Source: Anaeropeptidivorans aminofermentans
GTDB taxonomy: Bacteria; Bacillota; Clostridia; Lachnospirales; UBA5962
Length of the DNA: 64,000 bases
Reading direction: 5' to 3'
NCBI RefSeq assembly: GCF_940670685.1
Contig: NZ_OW711693.1
Location: forward strand, 1,054,001-1,118,000
Within the stretch, counting starts at the first letter, position 1. The number at the start of each line of letters is the position of its first letter. The position numbers were made by a program, and so were the translations under genes. The notes beneath the pieces are model-generated. The model made no database searches, had not been told where the DNA came from, and saw only the letters and a list, made by a program, of their open reading frames with translations. Below are positions 54,807 to 63,163 of the stretch, piece after piece.

Positions 54807-55943
54807 ATGGTTAAGTTTGAAAATGTAAAAAAATCCTATGGAGGAAAAATCATTATAGAGGATTTGAACCTTGAAATACCGAAGGGCCAGTTTACAGTAT
54901 TAATCGGACCAAGCGGCTGCGGTAAAACCACGACTTTAAAGATGGTAAACAGGCTTATAGACCCTACATCGGGAGAAATCTACATAGAAGGAAAGAAGAT
55001 TTCAGAGCTTAATCCTGTTAATTTGAGAAGGCAGATTGGTTATGTGATACAGCAGATAGGTCTTTTTCCCAATATGACTATAGGCCAGAACATCGAGGTT
55101 GTGCCAAAGCTTTTAGGGTGGGATAAAAACAAGAGAAGAGAAAGGGCAGAAGAGCTTCTGAACATGGTGGGAATGAATCCTTCCGAATATGTGAATCGCT
55201 ATCCTTCGGAATTAAGCGGCGGGCAGCAGCAGAGAATCGGCGTACTTCGCGCCCTTGCCATAGAACCGCCGCTGCTTCTGATGGATGAACCTTTCGGGGC
55301 CCTTGACCCTATCACAAGAGACCTTCTTCAAGACGAAATTAAAAAGCTTCAGAAAAAGCTTGGAATAACCATAATATTTGTTACTCATGACATGGATGAG
55401 GCCATTAAGCTTGCAGACGTCATTGTGCTTATGAAGGATGGGAAAATAGAGCAGGAGGCATCGCCGGAGAGGCTGCTTTCAAAGCCTGCCAATGATTTTG
55501 TACAGGAGTTCATAGGCAAAAAGCATATGAATAATAATTATGAAATCGAAAAGGTCAATGAAATCATGAATCCCAATGCAGTAACCACCACAAAGGATAA
55601 GGGAATCAATGAAAGCATAGCCCTTATGCGAAAAAGAAATGTAGATACTTTGATTGTTGTAGACGATGATATGAAGCTTGAAGGCGTTATAACCGTAGAA
55701 GAAATAAGAGCAATTGGAAGCGGAGAGCAAAGAGCAAGAACAATAGGAGATTTAGAGCTTAAAAACATATCTTCCATAAACATTAATTCCCCGGCTCAAG
55801 ATGCTTTTGACCTTATTGTTGAAGAAAAGGGGCAGCTTCTTGTGGCAGTGGATGATGATAACAGAGTCTGCGGAGTAGTTACGAAAACCACTATGGTTAG
55901 GGCACTTGCCGGCATTGTATGGCGAGGTGATGAAGATGAATAA
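54807..55943 (+). CDS. opuCA: quaternary amine ABC transporter ATPase with CBS pair (OpuCA/ProV type)
   Basis: 378 aa. Walker A LIGPSGCGKTTTLKM near residue 31, signature ELSGGQQQRIGVLRA near 137, Walker B LLLMDEPFGALD, then two CBS domains (about 250-310 and 315-375) that in OpuA proteins bind c-di-AMP or sense ionic strength. ATG 54807 has AAGGAGG seven bases upstream. Powers uptake of betaine, carnitine, choline or a related solute. Confidence 0.94.
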   Translation: MVKFENVKKSYGGKIIIEDLNLEIPKGQFTVLIGPSGCGKTTTLKMVNRLIDPTSGEIYIEGKKISELNPVNLRRQIGYVIQQIGLFPNMTIGQNIEVVPKLLGWDKNKRRERAEELLNMVGMNPSEYVNRYPSELSGGQQQRIGVLRALAIEPPLLLMDEPFGALDPITRDLLQDEIKKLQKKLGITIIFVTHDMDEAIKLADVIVLMKDGKIEQEASPERLLSKPANDFVQEFIGKKHMNNNYEIEKVNEIMNPNAVTTTKDKGINESIALMRKRNVDTLIVVDDDMKLEGVITVEEIRAIGSGEQRARTIGDLELKNISSININSPAQDAFDLIVEEKGQLLVAVDDDNRVCGVVTKTTMVRALAGIVWRGDEDE

Positions 55944-56574
55944 TTTTGCTGTTTTCTTTGCAAGAAATAAAGGCGCTTTAATAAATGCATTGGGAATACA
56001 TTTGAGGCTATCCTTCATGGCTGTTATTATTGGAATTTTTATTGCCGTACCACTCGGAATCATACTTACAAGATACCCGAAAATTTCTTCAAAGGTTCTT
56101 GGCATTTCGGGCATATTTCAGACGATTCCCAGTATGGTAATGTTCGGTATCGCTTTACCCCTATTAGGAATAGGAATGAGAACGGCGCTTATTGTTCTTA
56201 TTATATACTCTGTTTTTCCTATATTAAGAAATACTTATACGGGAATATCTGAAATACCCGAGCAATATATTCTTGCGGCAAAAGGTATGGGGATGAATAC
56301 GGTTCAGTCTTTAATTCAGGTTGAGCTCCCCCTTGCAAGACCTATAATCATATCGGGCATACAGATTTCCGCTGTTTATATTATCAGCTGGTCTACGGTG
56401 GCCGCCCTTGTGGGCGCAGGAGGTCTTGGGGACCTTATATATACAGGAATACAGACCTATAATTATTCCATGATACTGCTAGGAGCAGTTCCGGCATGTA
56501 TTTTGGCAGTTTTTACAAGCTTTGCCATAGGATTTATTGCTAAAATGTCGACGCCAAGAGGTATGAGAACTTAG
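55936..56574 (+). CDS. opuCB: quaternary amine ABC transporter permease (OpuCB type)
   Basis: About 212 aa with five or six membrane helices. The GIFQTIPSMVMFGIALPLLG and YTGISEIPEQYILAAKGMGM (EAA loop, near residue 120) motifs identify OpuC/ProW permeases. ATG 55936 is 8 nt after GAGG and overlaps the ATPase stop; ATG 55930 is also in frame. Confidence 0.92.
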   Translation: MNNFAVFFARNKGALINALGIHLRLSFMAVIIGIFIAVPLGIILTRYPKISSKVLGISGIFQTIPSMVMFGIALPLLGIGMRTALIVLIIYSVFPILRNTYTGISEIPEQYILAAKGMGMNTVQSLIQVELPLARPIIISGIQISAVYIISWSTVAALVGAGGLGDLIYTGIQTYNYSMILLGAVPACILAVFTSFAIGFIAKMSTPRGMRT

Positions 56575-56588
56575 AAAGGAGGCCGCTT

Positions 56589-57185
56589 ATGAATGTGCTT
56601 ATAGCAAGAACAGTTTCACATATTCTTATTTCATGGGGAGGCGTTTTCCTCGCGGCTTTTATAGGGGTTGTGCTGGGGATAATCCTTACAAGGATACAAA
56701 TCCTTTCAGGTATTGTTATAGGGGTCGCTGAAATTTTACAGACAATACCTTCCCTTGCAATGCTTGCGCTTTTGATGATGGTTTTCGGCCTTGGCAATTC
56801 GACGGCCGTTGCGGCTATTTTCCTGTATTCTCTTCTTCCTATTGTTAGAAATACCTATACAGCCCTTAAAGAAGTACCCAAGGCCTTACTTGAAGCAGGC
56901 AGGGGAATGGGTATGAATAAATTACAGCTTCTTTTTCAGGTAGAGCTTCCTAATGCCTTTCCCGTAATACTTTCAGGCATACGGGTATCCTTAATAACGG
57001 CATACGGAATCGTGACTATTGCCGTTCTTGTCGGAGGAGGGGGCCTTGGGGGCTATATTTACAGAGGAACCCAGACGGTAGATATGAGAATGATTCTAAC
57101 TGGAGCAATCCCCATATTTATTATGGCCGTAGGAACAGATTTTTTCCTTAACAGGCTGGAAGATAGATTGCATATTTCAAAATAG
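56589..57185 (+). CDS. opuCD: quaternary amine ABC transporter permease (OpuCD type)
   Basis: 198 aa, second channel subunit. AEILQTIPSLAMLALLMMVF and YTALKEVPKALLEAGRGMGM (EAA loop near residue 97) mirror the first permease. GAAAGGAGG precedes ATG 56589, 14 bp after the first permease stop. Confidence 0.92.
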   Translation: MNVLIARTVSHILISWGGVFLAAFIGVVLGIILTRIQILSGIVIGVAEILQTIPSLAMLALLMMVFGLGNSTAVAAIFLYSLLPIVRNTYTALKEVPKALLEAGRGMGMNKLQLLFQVELPNAFPVILSGIRVSLITAYGIVTIAVLVGGGGLGGYIYRGTQTVDMRMILTGAIPIFIMAVGTDFFLNRLEDRLHISK

Positions 57186-57475
57186 CATTTGAAATATAAA
57201 AATACGTAAACAGGCACTGTTGCCGGTCTTATTTATAGTAAAATAATTTAATTGCCGTAACAAAATCCATGTGTTTTATACTTAGTGATACTGAAAATAC
57301 TTACAGTGAAGCTAGGGGAACATTCTTTCATAGTTAACAAAGATTTTTGTTGACCATGAACAGCTTACTATAAGTGTTTCTATTATATTAAGCCGTTTAT
57401 GGAAAATAGGCTTTTGTTACTGCCTTGAAACAATTTCACTATAAAGGCTAGGCGGCTATAAAAAGGAGGAAATTT
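57186..57475. repeat. nested repeats between permease and binding-protein genes
   Basis: About 57234-57441: MITE-B-like ends TATAGTAAAATAATTTAA and TTGAAACAATTTCACTATA with inner GTAACAAAATCC / GGCTTTTGTTAC. The interior (57270-57380) carries an element with TTTATACTTAGTGATACTG. It separates opuCC from the rest of the operon, though the strand and spacing suggest it is still transcribed with it. Confidence 0.6.
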
Positions 57476-58360
57476 ATGATGAAATTAAAAGGATTTTTAA
57501 TAACGGTGATGATACTTTCTGCTTCGCTTTTATGGTCAGGATGCGGAAAGTCCGGAGATACTGTGGTAGTAGGCGGAAAAAACTATACGGAAGCTCTGTT
57601 GACGTCGGAAATTATAGCCCAGCTTCTTGAAAAAAACACGGATTTAAATATAGAGAGAAAAAACAATTTAGCTGCTGCCGTAGCCTTTGAAGGTGTAAGA
57701 AGCGGAGAGATTGATATTTTCCCGGATTATACCGGCGGAGCATTAATCCACTATTTAAAGCTTGATCCCATAAGTGACCCTGTAGAAGCATACAATGTAG
57801 TAAAGGAAGAATATGAAAAGCAATTTGATCTTATATGGCTTGAAAGCTTTGGGTTTAATAATACCTATGCAAACGCCATAAGAACAGATTTTGCGGAAGC
57901 GAATAATATTAAAACCAACAGTGACCTTGCAGCATTTACCAAAGACTTGGTTTACGGTGCAGAACACGGATATCTTGACAGGGAAGACGGATATTACCCT
58001 ATGTGTGAGCTTTACGGATATGATTTTAAAGATACCCTTCAAATGGACGTAAGTATCATATACCAATCAATTAATCAGGGAAGCATAGATGTAGCCAATG
58101 TCTACACAACAGACGGACTTTTATATGAATATGACCTTACGGTTCTTGAAGACGATAAGCAGTTTTTCCCTTCTTATTACTGTGCACCGGTTGTAAGAAA
58201 AGATACTCTTGAGAAGCACCCTGAAATAGAAGAAGCGCTTAAAGGCCTCAAAGACTGTGCAACAGAAGAAGATATGATAAAATATAACTATATGGTTGAC
58301 GGGCAGAAAATGTCTATAGAAGACGTAGCAAAACAATTTATAGAAGATAAGGGATTATAA
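57476..58360 (+). CDS. opuCC: quaternary amine ABC transporter binding lipoprotein (OpuCC type)
   Basis: 294 aa. Lipoprotein signal with Cys23 in LLWSGCGKS. OpuAC-type fold: VVGGKNYTEALLTSEIIAQL near residue 32 and DIFPDYTGGAL near 82 are standard; the aromatic ligand box is suggested by YTGG and later YYCAP. AAAGGAGG precedes ATG 57476. Delivers betaine-like solutes to OpuCB/OpuCD. Confidence 0.93.
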   Translation: MMKLKGFLITVMILSASLLWSGCGKSGDTVVVGGKNYTEALLTSEIIAQLLEKNTDLNIERKNNLAAAVAFEGVRSGEIDIFPDYTGGALIHYLKLDPISDPVEAYNVVKEEYEKQFDLIWLESFGFNNTYANAIRTDFAEANNIKTNSDLAAFTKDLVYGAEHGYLDREDGYYPMCELYGYDFKDTLQMDVSIIYQSINQGSIDVANVYTTDGLLYEYDLTVLEDDKQFFPSYYCAPVVRKDTLEKHPEIEEALKGLKDCATEEDMIKYNYMVDGQKMSIEDVAKQFIEDKGL

Positions 58361-58362
58361 TA

Positions 58363-58575
58363 TATAATAAATTTAAACAGTAACAAAACAGTGTATCCCT
58401 TGAATTCATGTAAAATAGTAGCATTATCAATTTGCTTATACCCTCTGCAGCCAAATGCTTATTGGAGTATAAAAGCAAATTGACTATATATAGGCTCAAA
58501 ATGTATCGTTTTCTGCAAAAACACGTATTTTTGAATCTTTAGTAAATAAATTTTAGTTACTTCTTTGAAAGAAAT
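58363..58575. repeat. MITE-A relic interrupted by a CAATTTGC element
   Basis: Degenerate MITE-A ends at 58363 (TATAATAAATTTAAACAGTA) and 58510-58575 (AAAATGTATCGTTTTC..TTTGAATC..). Inside, 58424-58490 is ATTATCAATTTGCTTATACC..TATAAAAGCAAATTGACT, a copy of the CAATTTGCTTTT family. A clear insertion of one element in another. Confidence 0.65.
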
Positions 58576-58581
58576 TCATTA

Positions 58582-58612
58582 AAAAACCGGCTTTAAAGCC
58601 GGTTTTTTCTAT
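58582..58612 (+). terminator. terminator of the opuC operon
   Basis: AAAACCGGCTTTAAAGCCGGTTTT is a perfect stem (arms ACCGGCTTT and AAAGCCGGT) followed by T6. Confidence 0.9.
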
Positions 58613-58647
58613 TCTAATAAAAACTTTATTAATAATAAAAATGAACA

Positions 58648-58699
58648 TTGCAAAATGATATAAAAAATGTTAAACTCAACTAAGTTAGGTTTAGCTAAC
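58648..58699 (+). promoter_or_regulatory. promoter with a DtxR/IdeR-box-like palindrome ahead of the ABC exporter pair
   Basis: TTGCAA (58648-58653), 17 bases, TAAACT (58671-58676). Immediately after, GTTAGGTTTAGCTAAC (58684-58699) has arms GTTAG and CTAAC, and TTAGGTTTAGCTAAC resembles the iron- or manganese-responsive DtxR/IdeR box TTAGGTTAGGCTAACCTAA in about 14 of 19 positions. It suggests metal control. Weak -35. Confidence 0.45.
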
Positions 58700-59072
58700 T
58701 ATCTGCCGAAAATATGAAGAAGGGGAGGGAGATCATTTTATATAGCAGTCGCAAGAATAGAAGGCTTACAGGGAAATTTTCTCAGTACAGTGAACTTATA
58801 CTAAATAAATATGGAAAAAGATGCAAAGGTAAGCTTGTAAATTTTTTAAGTGAGTGCCCTATTACAGTTATTAAACTTAAATTTAAGTTTGATAACTGTA
58901 ATAGGAAATACTGCTGTTGTCAATTTACTTTTACTGTATTTAAAGCTATTTAAAGTTATATATCTATGGCGGAATAAAAATAAATTGACAATATAAGCCC
59001 TATTCTTAAATTTTATTTTTGGCAGATAGATTATGAACCCGGAAAATATTCAATAAAAAGAGGGGTTTAACA
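58700..59072. repeat. leader region with palindromic element
   Basis: At about 58820-58960, TTTTTTAAGTGAGTGCCC leads into CCTATTACAGTTATTAAAC / GTTTGATAACTGTAATAGG, a nearly perfect long palindrome, then TGTCAATTTACTTTT / AAATAAATTGACA. The same AAGTGAGC.. elements occur at 37660 and 62755. An AGGGGAGGGAG at 58720-58730 has no start after it. No gene supported. Confidence 0.55.
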
Positions 59073-60896
59073 ATGAAAGAAAAAGACAAAGGGGCTTCAG
59101 AGCCTAAGAAAGGAATGTCTAGGCTTTTAGAGCTTGCCGCGACGAAAAAGACGTTTATTGTTTTGTCTGTAATATTGTCGGCTCTTGCTTCAGTAGCATC
59201 ATTCATTCCTCATATTGTAATTTATTACGTGGTTATGGAAGTTATGAAAGCCTATCCCAACTTCTCGGCGCTGGATACTTCCAAAGTAATAAGCCTTGGC
59301 TGGGCCGCCTTCGGCGGAATCGTCCTTAATATATTGCTTTATTTTGCCGCTTTGATGTTTTCTCATCTTGCGGCTTTCGGAACATTGTATGAGCTGAAAG
59401 TAAACTTTGCTTCTCATTTGGCAAGGGTGCCTTTAGGGTTCCATGTTCTTACAGGAAGCGGAAAACTCAGAAAAATAATGGATGAAAATATAGAGAAGAT
59501 TGAAGGCTTTATTGCCCATCAGCTTCCCGATTTAGTTGCGTCTTTAGTTGCGCCTGTCGTTATGTTTATCATCCTTCTTGCAGTTGACTGGAGATTCGGC
59601 CTTTCTGCAATTTTAGGCATTATCATTGCCTTTATGATTCAAATTAAGGCCTATGGAAATCAAGGGGCAAAGATTATGATGGATAATTATCAGAATTCTC
59701 TTGAGGATATGAATAATGCTTCCGTTGAATACATAAGGGGCATCACCGTTGTAAAGGCTTTTCGGCAGACGGTGTATTCCTTTAGGAGAATGCATGACGC
59801 CATAAAGGAATATACGAAAATGGTAATCCCTTATACTTTAAGCTGGGAAAATTATATGTCGGCATTTGTAACTCTTATAAATAATATATATCTTTTTATC
59901 ATTCCCGTGGGAATACTCGTCGGCATGAAGGCTTCTGACTATACTGCTTATGCCGGTAATTTTATTTTTTATCTCATATTTGTTCCTTCCATAGCGTCAA
60001 TAATGCTTAAAATTATGTACGTTTCAAGCAGTGGAATGCAGATTGTAGGCGGTGTTGAAAGAATGGATGAAATCCTTTATACGCCTCATCTTAAGCAGCC
60101 TGAAAACCCGAAAACCATAGATGATTATGATATTATATTCGATAATGTTTCATTTTCTTATATCAATCAGGAAAACGAGGCTTTGTCCGGTGTTTCCTTT
60201 AAAGCGCAAAAAAATCAGATAACGGCTATTGTCGGCCCGTCAGGCGGAGGAAAAACCACCATTGCCCATCTTATACCGCGGTTTTTTGATATTACGGCCG
60301 GAAGCATAAAAATAGGCGGAGTGGATATAAGGGACATGAGCTCAGCGTACCTTATGGAAAAGGTGAGTTTTGTTTTTCAGGATGTATTCCTTTTTAAACA
60401 GAGCATCATGGATAACATAAGGCTTGGCAATCAAAATGCCACAGACGAAGAGGTAATCGCTGCCGCAAAGGCGGCTCAGTGCCATGAGTTTATAGAAAAG
60501 CTGCCGAAGAAATACCATACTGTAATAGGTACAAGAGGCGTCCACCTTTCAGGCGGAGAGCAGCAGAGAATAGCCATAGCAAGAGCAATCGTTAAGGATG
60601 CCCCTATTATAGTCCTTGACGAGGCTACAGCATTTTCAGACCCGGAAAACGAGTATTTAATACAAAAAGCCTTTGAGAAGCTTATGAAGGGTAAAACCGT
60701 TATCATGATTGCCCATAGGTTATCTACCATAAGAAGCGCAGATAAAATAATTGTAATGGATAAGGGAGCCCTCATAGAAGAAGGAACCCACCAGGAGCTT
60801 CTGGACCAGAAGGGGAAATATTACCATATGTGGACGACTTATTCAAAAACTCTCGACTGGAAAATGAGCAGAAAGGAGGGCGAGGCTTATGCATAG
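59073..60896 (+). CDS. ABC transporter, fused membrane and ATPase domains, subunit 1 of a pair
   Basis: 607 aa half-transporter. Six-helix exporter domain about 20-320, then ATPase domain with Walker A GPSGGGKTTIA near residue 388, signature LSGGEQQRIAIARAI near 493, Walker B PIIVLDEATAFSDPE. The aromatic ATAFSDPENE form is that of the IrtAB/YbtPQ-like group of siderophore or peptide importers/exporters. AGAGGGG precedes ATG 59073. It overlaps the next gene by 8 nt (ATGCATAG), a heterodimeric pair. Confidence 0.92.
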   Translation: MKEKDKGASEPKKGMSRLLELAATKKTFIVLSVILSALASVASFIPHIVIYYVVMEVMKAYPNFSALDTSKVISLGWAAFGGIVLNILLYFAALMFSHLAAFGTLYELKVNFASHLARVPLGFHVLTGSGKLRKIMDENIEKIEGFIAHQLPDLVASLVAPVVMFIILLAVDWRFGLSAILGIIIAFMIQIKAYGNQGAKIMMDNYQNSLEDMNNASVEYIRGITVVKAFRQTVYSFRRMHDAIKEYTKMVIPYTLSWENYMSAFVTLINNIYLFIIPVGILVGMKASDYTAYAGNFIFYLIFVPSIASIMLKIMYVSSSGMQIVGGVERMDEILYTPHLKQPENPKTIDDYDIIFDNVSFSYINQENEALSGVSFKAQKNQITAIVGPSGGGKTTIAHLIPRFFDITAGSIKIGGVDIRDMSSAYLMEKVSFVFQDVFLFKQSIMDNIRLGNQNATDEEVIAAAKAAQCHEFIEKLPKKYHTVIGTRGVHLSGGEQQRIAIARAIVKDAPIIVLDEATAFSDPENEYLIQKAFEKLMKGKTVIMIAHRLSTIRSADKIIVMDKGALIEEGTHQELLDQKGKYYHMWTTYSKTLDWKMSRKEGEAYA

Positions 60897-62637
60897 ATTA
60901 AAAAATGCCCTTATGCTTACAGATAAAGGGTATTCAGACCTTAAAAAGGCTATTTTTGCCTGTACCCTTACAAACTTTTCATTAATGCTTCCCTTTACTG
61001 TTACCATACAGCTTCTTGCAGAGCTTTTGAAGCCTCTTATGGGGCAGGAGCTTTCCTGGCAGAAAATGTGGATATTGTTCGGCCTTGGAGTACTCTCTGC
61101 AATTATCGTATTTATAGCAAGCAAAAATGATTATAAAAAAACCTATGTTACTTCCTACATGGAAGCAGAGGTTTCAAGAATACGTATAGCAGAGCATATC
61201 AGAAAGCTGCCTATGAGCTTTTTTAACTCCAAGGATTTATCGGAGCTTACGACAAATATCATGGCTGACTGTTCGACGACGGAGCATGTTTTAAGCCATA
61301 TCATTCCTCAGCTTCTGGCAAACGCTATTTCAATAACTTTAATATGCCTTATGATAGCGGCTTTTGACTGGAGGCTTGCCCTTGCCGTATTCATTACGGT
61401 TCCTGTAGCATTTTTTGTAATACTGGGAAGCAGAAAGATACAGAGAAAGCTGAGTGAAAAGCATGTTGAAGCAAAGCTTAAGGCCTCAGGCCAGGTTCAG
61501 GAATATTTAGAGGGCATAAAGGTGATAAAGGCCTGTGGTCTTGACGGCTCTAAATTTGCGGCTTTGGACAATGCATTAAAGCATATGATGGATATGGCTA
61601 TCAGAATGGAAGTCGTAACGGGAACATTCGTAACAGGAGCTCAGGTCATTCTCCAATCAGGCGTAGGGCTCACGGTATTTCTCGGTACTTATCTTTTTAC
61701 AAAGGGAGAAATAGAGCTTGTGCCTATGCTTATGTTCTTTATAATAGTAATAAGGATATACGGACCTATTCTTGTAGAGCTTACCCTTCTTCCGGAGCTT
61801 CTTTATCACAGAACATCGACGGAGCGTATGAGAACCCTTATGGGCGTACCTATTATGACGGGAGATGAAGAAAAGCCTGTAACTAAATGGAATATAGAAT
61901 TTGAAAATGTATCTTTCAGCTATAATGCAAAGGATACGGAGGAGCCGGTTATTAAAGATATTACGTTTTCCATTCCGTCGGATTCGATTACGGCTCTCGT
62001 AGGGCCTTCCGGCTGCGGAAAGAGCACCGTTTCAAGACTTATTGCCAGGTTCTGGGATGTGGATAAGGGGTGTGTTAAAATCGGAGGAATAGACGTTAAA
62101 ACCCTTGACCCCGAGCATTTAATGAGCTATATGTCCTTTGTTTTTCAAGATGTTGTTCTGTTTAATGACACGATTTATAACAATATCCGTATAGGCAATT
62201 TAAACGCCGCCGAAGAAGAGGTTATGGAAGCCGCGAAGGCCGCATGCTGTGACGATTTTGTAAATCTCCTTCCAGAAGGGTATAATACGATGCTCGGAGA
62301 AAACGGAAGCACCCTTTCAGGGGGAGAGCGCCAGAGAATCTCTATAGCAAGGGCCCTTTTAAAGAATGCCCCTATTGTGCTTCTTGATGAGGCTACAGCC
62401 TCTTTGGACCCTGAAAATGAAGAATATATCCAGCAGGCTATTTCAAAGCTGATATACGGCAAAACCGTTATTGTAATAGCCCATCGCTTAAGAACCATAG
62501 TGGGGGCTGATAAAATAATCGTCCTTCAAGAGGGCAGACTTGAAGAACAAGGTACCCATGAGGAGCTTATAGCTAAAAAAGGCCTTTATGAAAAACTTTA
62601 TCATATCCAGCAGGAAAGCTTAGGCTGGAGCGTATAA
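60889..62637 (+). CDS. ABC transporter, fused membrane and ATPase domains, subunit 2 of a pair
   Basis: 582 aa. N-terminal six-helix domain (about 20-310), Walker A VGPSGCGKSTVSRL near residue 371, signature LSGGERQRISIARAL near 474, Walker B PIVLLDEATASLDPENEEYI. AAAGGAGG lies just upstream inside the first gene. Partner of the previous gene. Substrate unknown; the metal-box-like site upstream would fit an iron or manganese related role but is not proof. Confidence 0.92.
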   Translation: MHRLKNALMLTDKGYSDLKKAIFACTLTNFSLMLPFTVTIQLLAELLKPLMGQELSWQKMWILFGLGVLSAIIVFIASKNDYKKTYVTSYMEAEVSRIRIAEHIRKLPMSFFNSKDLSELTTNIMADCSTTEHVLSHIIPQLLANAISITLICLMIAAFDWRLALAVFITVPVAFFVILGSRKIQRKLSEKHVEAKLKASGQVQEYLEGIKVIKACGLDGSKFAALDNALKHMMDMAIRMEVVTGTFVTGAQVILQSGVGLTVFLGTYLFTKGEIELVPMLMFFIIVIRIYGPILVELTLLPELLYHRTSTERMRTLMGVPIMTGDEEKPVTKWNIEFENVSFSYNAKDTEEPVIKDITFSIPSDSITALVGPSGCGKSTVSRLIARFWDVDKGCVKIGGIDVKTLDPEHLMSYMSFVFQDVVLFNDTIYNNIRIGNLNAAEEEVMEAAKAACCDDFVNLLPEGYNTMLGENGSTLSGGERQRISIARALLKNAPIVLLDEATASLDPENEEYIQQAISKLIYGKTVIVIAHRLRTIVGADKIIVLQEGRLEEQGTHEELIAKKGLYEKLYHIQQESLGWSV

Positions 62638-62646
62638 AATATTATA

Positions 62647-62678
62647 AGCAAAACCCCTGTGAATACAGGGGTTTTTAA
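62647..62678 (+). terminator. terminator of the ABC exporter pair
   Basis: AAAACCCCTGTGAATACAGGGGTTTTT is a short strong stem (arms CCCCTGT and ACAGGGG) followed by T5, 10 bp past the stop codon. Confidence 0.9.
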
Positions 62679-62679
62679 G

Positions 62680-62838
62680 TATACTTATAATAAATATCTT
62701 AAGTTTTTGGCAATTTGTAAGCCTGTAACCCCTTTTTAAGTGAGCGTTTTCTTATGGTTATCAAACTTATTTTTGTTTGGTAACCATAAGCCTGCTGAGA
62801 ATAGGCTTTTGCTGCTTCTTCATAATAAATTTACTATA
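62680..62838. repeat. composite repeat with a MITE-A right end
   Basis: Right half GAATAGGCTTTTGCTGCTTC and TAAATTTACTATA (62826-62838) is MITE-A. The left half instead carries TTTTTAAGTGAGCG and the palindrome TTATGGTTATCAAAC / GTTTGGTAACCATAA (about 62755-62790). A chimera or nested insertion. Confidence 0.6.
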
Positions 62839-63163
62839 CAGTAAACTCGTTTAAGTGGAATTTACCGCTTAAATGACCAACTGTAGCAAAGCCTTAAGTC
62901 TGATAATGAAGGTTTTATTAAAAGGAAAATTAAGGCTTGATATTCTATAGGGCTTATGATTAAATAAGGTTGTGTTCACGCAAATCTAAACAAGCATCTA
63001 AAAGAGCATTATTACGCACAGGGTCAGTATCTCCTAATGTATATACTACTTTTCCTACGCTGTATGAATAAGTAGTTTGTCGGCTAAATACCACCTCTTT
63101 TATCTGTATGCTTATATAGTGGGAACACGTGTTAAGGAAATTCAGCTTGCAGGGAGGCAGCAA
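62839..63163. other. gap before wecB, no gene recognised
   Basis: AAACTCGTTTAAG and CTTAAATGACC give a weak stem near 62845-62880. No frame with a ribosome site. A minus-strand 67-codon frame at 62960-63163 lacks support. Confidence 0.5.

Noticed and set aside
58714-58953. 79-codon plus-strand frame before the ABC pair
   Set aside because: It runs through a palindromic repeat and its composition is that of the repeat; no ribosome site before its start.
62960-63163. 67-codon minus-strand frame before wecB
   Set aside because: No ribosome site or recognisable features; it overlaps the wecB ribosome site on the opposite strand.
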